A DNA stretch of 12,618 nt from Limnohabitans sp. (GTDB lineage: Bacteria; Pseudomonadota; Gammaproteobacteria; Burkholderiales; Burkholderiaceae_C), in contig JALQUL010000211.1 in assembly GCA_023260735.1 (NCBI GenBank), positions 1 through 12,618 of the forward strand, given 5' to 3'. The notes under the pieces were generated by a model. The model saw nothing but the letters and a program-made list of their open reading frames with translations. It was not told where the DNA came from and did not search any database. The position numbers and the translations under genes are program-made. Below are positions 1-5,337 of this stretch, piece after piece; the first letter of the stretch is position 1, and each line of letters starts with the position of its first letter.

Positions 1-57
1 CGGGCCGCCGGCGTGCTTGATCGACGACAGCGGCGAGGCGCCGGTGCCGCCGTCATG
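1..57 (-). CDS. gltB: Glutamate synthase large subunit fragment (foreign sequence at contig end)
   Basis: Read on the minus strand, these 19 codons give HDGGTGASPLSSIKHAGGP. This closely matches the highly conserved GHDGGTGASPLSSIKHAG stretch of the glutamate synthase synthase domain, the alpha/beta-barrel that aminates 2-oxoglutarate using ammonia from glutamine. The segment is roughly three-quarters G+C, whereas everything after base 60 is AT-rich, so it comes from a different, high-GC genome. The match stops at about base 57: the next minus-strand codon is Cys where the family has Gly, and a LysR gene begins on the other strand at the same point. It is a partial gene, open at the window edge. 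The protein family is clear despite the short length; the donor organism is not. Confidence 0.8.
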
Positions 58-276
58 GCAGGTTTAGGTTTAGGCTTTGTGTCTTTACACACCATTGGCA
101 ATGAGTTAGAACAGCAAAAAATTACCATGTTAGAAGTGGAAGGCGCACCTGTAGTAAGAGCTTGGAATGTGGTACATACACAAGCCAAAATGTTGTCGCC
201 TGCGGCAGAAGCATTTAGATATTTTATGCTAGAGCAGGGGGAAGCTTATTTAGCCAAACATTTTGGTGCGTATTAA
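49..276 (+). CDS. LysR-type transcriptional regulator, C-terminal part
   Basis: The reading frame from about base 49 gives the end of a LysR substrate-binding domain of the CbbR/CysB-like type. It starts AVMAGLGLGFVSLHTIGNEL, continues through a VEGAPVVRAWNVVH strand and ends with a SPAAEAFRYFMLEQGEAYL helix before the TAA stop. Only about 75 of the usual 300 or so residues are present; the DNA-binding domain and most of the effector domain are missing because the contig switches to gltB-like sequence upstream. The frame stays open back to an ATG at base 13, but residues 1-11 of that reading are the antisense of gltB and are not LysR. Such proteins regulate neighbouring genes in response to a small molecule; the target here is unknown. 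Confidence 0.8.
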   Translation, partial: AVMAGLGLGFVSLHTIGNELEQQKITMLEVEGAPVVRAWNVVHTQAKMLSPAAEAFRYFMLEQGEAYLAKHFGAY

Positions 277-410
277 AGCCTCACCATTTTGCAAGTAGCC
301 TTTTGTGCTACTACTGGTGGAGTAGGATTAGAAGGTTGATTTTGCCACCCCAATCAAGACCCAATTTGATATAAAGTGAGCTAATTCTTGTTTTGTTAAA
401 AGGAGCCTTT
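277..410. other. Intergenic region with a weak nested hairpin
   Basis: No gene is seen here. An inverted repeat AGTAGC (294-299) / GCTACT (307-312) is nested inside CACCA (282-286) / TGGTG (315-319), shortly after the LysR stop codon. No T-tract follows, so it is at best a weak terminator or RNA structure. The far end carries the ribosome binding site of the next gene (AAGGAG at 400-405). Confidence 0.35.
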
Positions 411-1460
411 ATGGGAAAATCTTTACGCCTTTCAGAAAAGTGGTTTAGACGTGGCCTTTGGTTGGTGGCCGCCATTTTTGCCTTCTTTTTAATTAACTTA
501 GGCGGCACAGTGGTAAACGACTTGCCTAAAGTAGAAAAGTCCTTAGAGCTAAGCGATTTTTTAGATCAAAAAACCAGCCAAGCTTTAAATAGTAATTTAA
601 AAACTCATGAACAAACCATTAGCACTGCCAAGGCAGCCCTTGAGCAAGCAGAGCTTCAACTAGAGACTGCGCAAAAAAATTCTTGGGCAGCACAGGCTAC
701 TTTTAATAATTGGTTAGCCACTAGGCAGGCCACTCAACAAGCCAGCCAAGACCCAGAGCTGATTGCAAGAACCAAAGCCCTGGAGGTGTTAAAAGACAAA
801 GAACGAGCAGCAGATAGTGCAATAGAAAAACAAAACCAAATTATTTTAGACGCCAACCAAAGCTACGACAAAACACGTCGTGCCTTAGATGAATTAGAAA
901 GCGTTGCACAAAGCCAATTAAATAAAGAAAATAGAAGCCTAGAACTAAGAGTATTTTTATATCGTTTGGCTTTAACCCTACCTTTGCTAGCATTGGCCGG
1001 CTGGTTGTTTGCCAAAAAACGCAACAGCTCTTATTGGCCTTTTGTATGGGGCTATATTGGATTTGCCCTATTTGCCTTTTTTGTAGAGCTAGTGCCCTAC
1101 ATGCCTAGTTATGGCGGCTATGTACGTTACACAGTAGGTGTACTACTGACCGCCATTATTGGCCGACAAGCTATTGTGGCACTCAACCGCTACCTAGAAA
1201 AACAAAAATTAGCCGAACAATTACCCGACCAACAACGTCGCCAAGAATTAAGTTATGACACTGCCCTTAGCCGTTTAGCTAAAGGGGTATGCCCTGGTTG
1301 CGAGCGAGCAGTAGACCTTAAAAACCCCGACATTGATTACTGCCCGCATTGTGGTATTAGCCTATTTGACCACTGCCATGCTTGCACCACTCGTAAAAGT
1401 GCATTTGCCAAATATTGCCATGCTTGCGGAGAGGGGGCAGGGGTTAAAGACAAGCCATGA
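411..1460 (+). CDS. Membrane-anchored coiled-coil protein with C-terminal double zinc ribbon
   Basis: The product has 349 residues and no family name that I recognise. The order seen is: a short basic N-terminus; a transmembrane helix at about 14-32; a long Ala/Gln/Glu/Lys-rich segment (about 40-180) with coiled-coil character; three hydrophobic segments (about 183-200, 207-227 and 236-255); a charged stretch; then two zinc ribbons. The ribbons show CxxC pairs C294/C297 with C311/C314, and C322/C325 with C336/C339. The topology suggests an extracytoplasmic coiled coil and cytoplasmic zinc ribbons, but this is inference. The ATG at 411 is chosen because AAGGAG lies 5 bases upstream; a longer frame starting with TTG at 393 would include that site. 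The gene converges on the DUF2306-like gene with 25 bases between them. A structural or sensing role at the membrane is possible. Confidence 0.8.
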   Translation: MGKSLRLSEKWFRRGLWLVAAIFAFFLINLGGTVVNDLPKVEKSLELSDFLDQKTSQALNSNLKTHEQTISTAKAALEQAELQLETAQKNSWAAQATFNNWLATRQATQQASQDPELIARTKALEVLKDKERAADSAIEKQNQIILDANQSYDKTRRALDELESVAQSQLNKENRSLELRVFLYRLALTLPLLALAGWLFAKKRNSSYWPFVWGYIGFALFAFFVELVPYMPSYGGYVRYTVGVLLTAIIGRQAIVALNRYLEKQKLAEQLPDQQRRQELSYDTALSRLAKGVCPGCERAVDLKNPDIDYCPHCGISLFDHCHACTTRKSAFAKYCHACGEGAGVKDKP

Positions 1461-1485
1461 ATTGGCGGGTGATTGTAGCCGTGTA

Positions 1486-1887
1486 TTAGAACAAAGACCT
1501 TAACCACTGGCCCATAAAACGGCTAGGCATTAAAGTAAAAGCACCCGCCACCAAACAAGCACCAATATAAAGCCACTGCATACACAAACGGTGGCCTTTT
1601 ATATTGCCTTGGGCTAACAATTTAAAACTAAAAAACAAAGTGGTAAATGTAACAATTACCAATAAATGAATAGGCGAAAAGCCCGCTATATTGATGTATG
1701 TATAACCATGAATCAATAAGCTGCTACAAGCGGCCCCCACCATACAAGTGACCCAAGCATAACCCATAGCCCTATGCAGCCTAGGATGCACCATACGGCC
1801 CAACCTAGCCCATAGGGCAATGGGGCCTAATACAACAGCAGATAGTGCAAAACCAATGTGAATGGCGATAATGGGGGAGGGTTGCAT
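1486..1887 (-). CDS. DUF2306-like four-helix membrane protein
   Basis: This 133-residue protein is almost entirely hydrophobic. It has about four transmembrane segments (roughly 7-27, 43-62, 68-90 and 100-120). The PRLHRAMGYAWV segment between helices 1 and 2 and a GHRLCMQWLYIGA segment near helix 4 are the His-containing motifs typical of the DUF2306 family. The biochemical function of that family is not established. The start used is ATG at 1887 and no good Shine-Dalgarno sequence is visible ahead of it. The first helix begins soon after this Met, which supports the start. It is transcribed divergently from the DUF924 gene and convergently with the zinc-ribbon gene, so it is probably monocistronic. 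The family call is by eye and moderately sure. Confidence 0.65.
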   Translation of the reverse strand: MQPSPIIAIHIGFALSAVVLGPIALWARLGRMVHPRLHRAMGYAWVTCMVGAACSSLLIHGYTYINIAGFSPIHLLVIVTFTTLFFSFKLLAQGNIKGHRLCMQWLYIGACLVAGAFTLMPSRFMGQWLRSLF

Positions 1888-2053
1888 ACAAGATATATGG
1901 GGGAAAATGAATAATTTGTTTTTTTATTCTAGTCCATTGCATTTAGTTTATGCCCAAAAATAATTTTTTTAATTACTATTTAATATTTGATAAATTTCAA
2001 TAGTTAACTTCAATACGTTATATTTACTCTTTGTTTTACTACAGGTTTCTTTT
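1888..2053. promoter_or_regulatory. AT-rich divergent intergenic region
   Basis: This 166-base gap separates two divergently transcribed genes and must hold promoters for both. It is very AT-rich, with many possible -10 hexamers. No -35/-10 pair or inverted repeat stands out enough to place a promoter. A weak ACAGG (2041-2045) lies 8 bases before the DUF924 start codon. Confidence 0.4.
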
Positions 2054-2605
2054 ATGCCTTTCTCCGTCTCGCTCAATCAAGTTTTAGTTTTTTGGTTTGA
2101 AGAGTCTTCGGCTACCGACTGGTGGAAAAAAAACGATAGTTTTGATGCGCTAATTAGCCATCGCTTTAAAGATTTGCATAAGCAAGCGAGCTTGGGTGAA
2201 TTATTTGTTCATCGTCATACGGCGCAAAATTACCTTGCCGAAATTATTGTATTAGACCAATTTTCTAGAAATATTTATCGCAATTTGCCAGCCTCTTTTG
2301 CGCAAGATGGTATGGCTTTGGTATTGGCTCAAGAGGCGGTCGCCAAGGGTTTTGATTTATTATTAAATGCTACTCAGCGTTCATTTTTGTATATGCCTTT
2401 TATGCACAGCGAGTCTTTATCGGTACATGAATATGCTGTACAACTTTTTACTCAATTGGGTAATCCAAACATGTTAGATTTTGAGTTAAAACACAAAGCC
2501 ATTATTGAAAAATTTGGTCGCTATCCGCATCGCAATAACATTTTAAATAGAAGCTCTAGCCCTGAAGAACTTGAATTTTTAACTCAAGAGGGGTCTGGGT
2601 TTTAA
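2054..2605 (+). CDS. DUF924 family protein
   Basis: The 183-residue product matches the DUF924 family (all-helical, TPR-like fold, widespread in proteobacteria, no established reaction). Hallmarks seen are the N-terminal VLVFWFEE motif, the TDWWKKNDSFDALISHRF segment, the central AEIIVLDQFSRNIYRN motif, the FLYMPFMHSESLSVHE motif, and FGRYPHRNNIL near the C-terminus. The length is usual for the family, so the gene appears intact. The start at 2054 has only a weak upstream ACAGG, but the conserved VLVFWFEE begins about ten residues in, as expected. It lies upstream of the MntA/HepT pair, separated by 81 bases that include an inverted repeat, so the two are probably separate transcripts. Confidence 0.85.
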   Translation: MPFSVSLNQVLVFWFEESSATDWWKKNDSFDALISHRFKDLHKQASLGELFVHRHTAQNYLAEIIVLDQFSRNIYRNLPASFAQDGMALVLAQEAVAKGFDLLLNATQRSFLYMPFMHSESLSVHEYAVQLFTQLGNPNMLDFELKHKAIIEKFGRYPHRNNILNRSSSPEELEFLTQEGSGF

Positions 2606-2610
2606 GGGTA

Positions 2611-2641
2611 ATACCATAACAAAAATAGTTGTGTTATTATT
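2611..2641. repeat. Inverted repeat upstream of the toxin-antitoxin operon
   Basis: ATAACA (2616-2621) and TGTTAT (2632-2637) form a perfect 6-base inverted repeat with a 10-base spacer. It is extended imperfectly outward by TAATA on the left and TATTA on the right. It sits 50-75 bases before the MntA start codon and after the DUF924 stop, where an autoregulatory operator would be expected. It has no T-tract, which makes a terminator less likely. The role is inferred from position only. Confidence 0.35.
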
Positions 2642-2686
2642 AATTTATAGTCGTTTTATTCTTTTTTATATTCAAAGGGTAAATGT

Positions 2687-2977
2687 ATGAAACCATCTGT
2701 TGTGGTAGCTGCCAATCGCGATGCTATCCGTAGTGTAGTCGAACGCCATCGAGCCAAAAACGCGCGAATTTTTGGCTCTGTTTTGCATGGCAATGATGTT
2801 GAAGGCAGTGACCTAGATTTGCTTATAGACCCCACTTTTGAAACCACTCTTTTTGATATTGGTGCCATTACTCACGAATTAATTGAGTTATTGGGTGTCC
2901 CTGTAGATGTGCTAACACCTAATGCTTTACCAGAACAATTTCGCGCCAAAGTGGTAGCAGAAGCTTTACCAGTATGA
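2687..2977 (+). CDS. mntA: MntA-like nucleotidyltransferase antitoxin
   Basis: This 96-residue minimal nucleotidyltransferase neutralises the downstream HEPN toxin. In characterised MntA/HepT systems the antitoxin attaches AMP units to a Tyr close to the toxin active site. The GSx10DxD signature is complete: G30 and S31 in FGSVLHGNDVEG, then D42 and D44 in SDLDLLID. D74 (in VPVDVL) fits the third metal-binding carboxylate, so the enzyme looks active. AAAGGGT (2674-2680) lies 6 bases before the ATG. The stop codon overlaps the toxin start (ATGA), which implies translational coupling with the antitoxin made first. The family assignment is firm; activity against this HepT is inferred from pairing. 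Confidence 0.92.
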   Translation: MKPSVVVAANRDAIRSVVERHRAKNARIFGSVLHGNDVEGSDLDLLIDPTFETTLFDIGAITHELIELLGVPVDVLTPNALPEQFRAKVVAEALPV

Positions 2978-3327
2978 GCAAAGATCTGCAACGGCTCACC
3001 GATTATCTATCACATATTGTAGAAGCAATAGAACGCATTGAACATTATGTAGTAGACCTAGATGAAATGGGTTTTCTAAGTAGTGAGTTGGTGCAAGACG
3101 CGGTTGTGCGAAATTTTGAAATTATTAGGGAGGCTAGCCACAATATTGAAAAACGTTATCCTGAATTTGTAAAGCAACACCCCGAGATCCCTTTCAGTGC
3201 TGCTTACCAAATGCGTAATGTAATTGCTCATGGCTACTTTAAAGTAGATTTCGAGTTAGTTTGGAAAACAATTTGCAATCAACTACCAGAATTTTATAAG
3301 TTAGTAAAAACAGCATCTGAATTTTAA
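2974..3327 (+). CDS. hepT: HepT-like HEPN ribonuclease toxin
   Basis: This 117-residue all-helical HEPN protein is the toxin partner of the preceding nucleotidyltransferase. HEPN toxins dimerise and cleave RNA with an Rx4-6H motif. Here the motif is intact and followed by the modifiable Tyr: R81 and H86 with Y88 in RNVIAHGY, which is the Rx4HxY arrangement targeted by MntA-type AMP transfer. Other family features are the N-terminal helix with IVEAIERIEHYV, a central VQDAVVRNFEIIREASHNI helix, and the PEIPFSAAYQMRN lead into the active site. The length is typical and no frame damage is seen, so the module is probably functional. It may act in plasmid or genomic island maintenance or in phage defence; the sequence does not decide which. 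Confidence 0.92.
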   Translation: MSKDLQRLTDYLSHIVEAIERIEHYVVDLDEMGFLSSELVQDAVVRNFEIIREASHNIEKRYPEFVKQHPEIPFSAAYQMRNVIAHGYFKVDFELVWKTICNQLPEFYKLVKTASEF

Positions 3328-3378
3328 CTAGCTCCAAAATTTTTCAACTTTTACTGCAAGTTATTTCTCGACCTTAAG

Positions 3379-3522
3379 TTATGCAAAAGCGCTTTCAACA
3401 ACACTTAGTTTTAACTGCCCAACAAGGGCCTTGGCGGATTGGATTTTAATTTCTATGTTGTAGCCTAAACGGGTTAAACAATCCATTAGTTTATGCTCCG
3501 ATAAGCCGCTCACTTCTCCTCT
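3379..3522 (-). pseudogene. XRE-family antitoxin remnant (COG5606/HTH_37-like), C-terminal part
   Basis: The minus-strand frame ending in TAA at 3379-3381 reads RGEVSGLSEHKLMDCLTRLG, then YNIEIKIQ and about 20 more residues. This resembles the C-terminal end of short XRE-type antitoxins, which carry an R-G-(x)-S-x-(F/L)-S-x-x-(K/R)-L motif followed by LG-x-(D/N)-(V/I)-E-I. Only 47 residues remain. A TAG in frame at 3523-3525 and loss of similarity upstream mean the helix-turn-helix is gone. No RelE/HigB-type toxin partner is present. The family call comes from motif memory and is moderately sure; that it is a remnant is clear. Confidence 0.6.
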
Positions 3523-3694
3523 CTACCTTGGTGAGGCTTTGGTTTCGATCGATGGGCACAGTAATAAAGCTATGGCTGACCAAATCATGGCGGCTGATAA
3601 AGCCCGGCTCAAAATTCAATTGAGCTCAATTAACAAAGCAGATATGAAAGCTCTTGAAGATGCTGTTAGACTTCATTTTGGCCTTGCCCAATAG
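3521..3694 (+). pseudogene. PemK/MazF-family toxin remnant, C-terminal part
   Basis: The plus-strand frame ending in TAG at 3692-3694 reads LYLGEALVSIDG, then SNKAMADQIMAADKARL and KADMKALEDAVRLHFGL. This follows the C-terminal half of PemK/MazF endoribonuclease toxins: a strand, then S-x-A-x-x-DQI-x-x-x-DK-x-RL, then the final helix ending in H-x-GL. The N-terminal half, including the family's conserved start region, is absent. No antitoxin gene precedes it, and the first in-frame ATG (3572) is inside the conserved part. Upstream in-frame codons run back to a TAG at 3461 but overlap the antisense XRE remnant. It is probably non-functional. Confidence 0.6.
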
Positions 3695-3734
3695 CAAATA
3701 TTAGCGAAATAAATAATCACTGATTCTTAATAAA

Positions 3735-3772
3735 AAGCCCAGCACAGTTACCTGTGTTGGGCTTGTTTTTTT
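3735..3772. terminator. Strong bidirectional rho-independent terminator
   Basis: AAGCCCAGCACAG (3735-3747) pairs with CTGTGTTGGGCTT (3752-3764) across a 4-base loop, with a single G-T wobble. A run of T follows on the plus strand (3766-3772), and an A-run just before the stem (3732-3736) gives the T-tract for the minus strand. It therefore ends both the plus-strand toxin-antitoxin region and the minus-strand GMC/ALDH transcript. Confidence 0.88.
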
Positions 3773-3773
3773 A

Positions 3774-3804
3774 TTGGTATAAATACCAACTGCTACTACA
3801 GCAG
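3774..3804. repeat. Two adjacent small palindromes downstream of the ALDH gene
   Basis: TTGGTAT (3774-3780) and ATACCAA (3783-3789) form a perfect 7-base inverted repeat with a 2-base centre. CTGCT (3790-3794) and AGCAG (3800-3804) follow directly as a second hairpin. They lie between the ALDH stop codon and the terminator and may be accessory RNA structure in the 3' untranslated region. No other role is evident. Confidence 0.5.
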
Positions 3805-3826
3805 TGTGTTTAACAATCGTTAATCA

Positions 3827-5284
3827 TTAAAACGGATATTGCTGAACTTCCGGCTCGATAGTTAACCATTTTAATTCGGTGAACTCATCAATAACAGCAC
3901 GACCGTCAAAGCGGCCATAGCCGCTGGCTTTGGTTCCGCCGTAGGGGGCTTGGGCTTCGTTTTGAACAGTAGATCCATTCACATGCACAGAGCCGTATTC
4001 TAGGTCCATAGCAACGGCTAGGGCGCGGTTAACGTCGCGACCAAAGACACCAGAAGACAAACCATAAGCGCTGTCGTTGGCAACAGTAATAGCCTCATCT
4101 GCCGATTGAACGCGCACCACTACTGTGACTGGGCCAAATGTTTCTTCATCATAAATACGCATAGATGAGTTCACATGATCCAAAATAGTGGCAGGCATAA
4201 TCGCACCATTGGCTACACCACCACAAACAATTTTTGCACCTTTGCTTAAGGCGTCTTCCAGCATTTCGTTAATACGATTGCCAGAAGCGGCTTGAATCAT
4301 TGGGCCAATAATACATTGTGGGTTTTTAGAAGGGTCATCATTTTGTAACTCGCTTGCACGAGTAGCAAATTTTGCGACGAACTCATCGGCTACTTTGGCA
4401 TCCACAATTAAACGCTCTGTGGACATACAAATTTGACCTTGGTATAAGAAGGAACCAAATACAGCGGCCTTGACTGCTTCGTCAATATTGGCATCGTCTA
4501 AAACGATTAAAGGTGATTTACCACCCAACTCTAATAAACAACGCTTTACATGTTTGGCTGCTTGTTCAGCAATAACTCGGCCCACACGTGTAGAACCAGT
4601 GAAGTTAATTCTTCTAATGGCAGGATGTGCAATTAAAGACTCCACTACTTGTGGGGCATCTTGTGGGGCGTTGCTTAAATAATTTAATACACCTGGTGGG
4701 AAACCCGCTTCTACTAATGTTTCTGCAATTAGTGCATGTGTTTTAGGACTGGCTTCAGAACCTCTAAATACCACGGTGTTACCACACACAATTGGATAGG
4801 CAATGGCTCTAGCAGCCAAAACTACTGTTCCATTCCAAGGCACAATACTTAAAATGCCACCCACTGGTTGGCGTAATGTCATAGACAAAGCACCTGGCTT
4901 GTCGGTAGGCAGTGTTTCACCTTGAATTTGAGTGGCTAAAGAGGCCGCCTCGCGAAACACATTGGCAGCCAAAAATACATTAAAGCCGGCCCATAATGCA
5001 GAAGCACCTACCTCAGCGGCCATTACCTCAATAAATTGTGGTGTTTTTTGCTCTAATAAATCGGCGGTTTTTAATAACAAACGACGACGCTCGCTAGGGG
5101 CTGAGCGCTTCCATGTTTTATAAGCGGCAGCGCAAGATTGAGCGGCTAATTGTGCGTCGCTTACACCAGCAGCTGCTGATTGTGTAATGACTTCGTTACT
5201 TACTGGATGGCGTCTTTCAAACAATGCACCGTTGCTTGCATTAACCCATTGGTTATCGATAAGAATTTGTGAATTCAATGACAT
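3827..5284 (-). CDS. NAD(P)-dependent aldehyde dehydrogenase (aryl-aldehyde type)
   Basis: This 485-residue ALDH superfamily enzyme oxidises an aldehyde to the acid in the cytoplasm. The catalytic set is present: N151 in VPWNGT, E252 in LELGG, C286 in GQICMST, the FTGSTRVG nucleotide-binding turn at 228-235, and EETFGP toward the C-terminus. The overall look (SIVPWN, YQGQICMST, GYGRFDG) resembles vanillin and salicylaldehyde dehydrogenases. At the usual NAD-contacting Lys (VV-x-K-x-SE) this protein has R174 (VVFRGSE). AAGGAG lies 7 bases before the ATG. It follows the GMC oxidoreductase gene by 53 bases on the same strand, which suggests a two-step alcohol to aldehyde to acid conversion. Substrate is not determinable; an aromatic aldehyde such as hydroxybenzaldehyde would fit the gentisate context. 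Confidence 0.9.
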   Translation of the reverse strand: MSLNSQILIDNQWVNASNGALFERRHPVSNEVITQSAAAGVSDAQLAAQSCAAAYKTWKRSAPSERRRLLLKTADLLEQKTPQFIEVMAAEVGASALWAGFNVFLAANVFREAASLATQIQGETLPTDKPGALSMTLRQPVGGILSIVPWNGTVVLAARAIAYPIVCGNTVVFRGSEASPKTHALIAETLVEAGFPPGVLNYLSNAPQDAPQVVESLIAHPAIRRINFTGSTRVGRVIAEQAAKHVKRCLLELGGKSPLIVLDDANIDEAVKAAVFGSFLYQGQICMSTERLIVDAKVADEFVAKFATRASELQNDDPSKNPQCIIGPMIQAASGNRINEMLEDALSKGAKIVCGGVANGAIMPATILDHVNSSMRIYDEETFGPVTVVVRVQSADEAITVANDSAYGLSSGVFGRDVNRALAVAMDLEYGSVHVNGSTVQNEAQAPYGGTKASGYGRFDGRAVIDEFTELKWLTIEPEVQQYPF

Positions 5285-5337
5285 GTTATGTCTCCTTATT
5301 GGAAATAAATAGAGTTTTAAAAAACAAAAATTAATAC

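Noticed and set aside
13..276. Open frame that looks like a complete 87-residue protein
   Set aside because: Its first codons are the antisense of gltB across a chimeric join; only the part from about 49 is LysR, and it is the 3' end of a larger gene.
277..320. Terminator after the LysR gene
   Set aside because: The nested hairpin is real, but stems are short and there is no T-tract, so it is listed only as weak structure.
393..410. TTG start extending the zinc-ribbon protein by six residues
   Set aside because: The extension covers the AAGGAG ribosome binding site that serves the ATG at 411.
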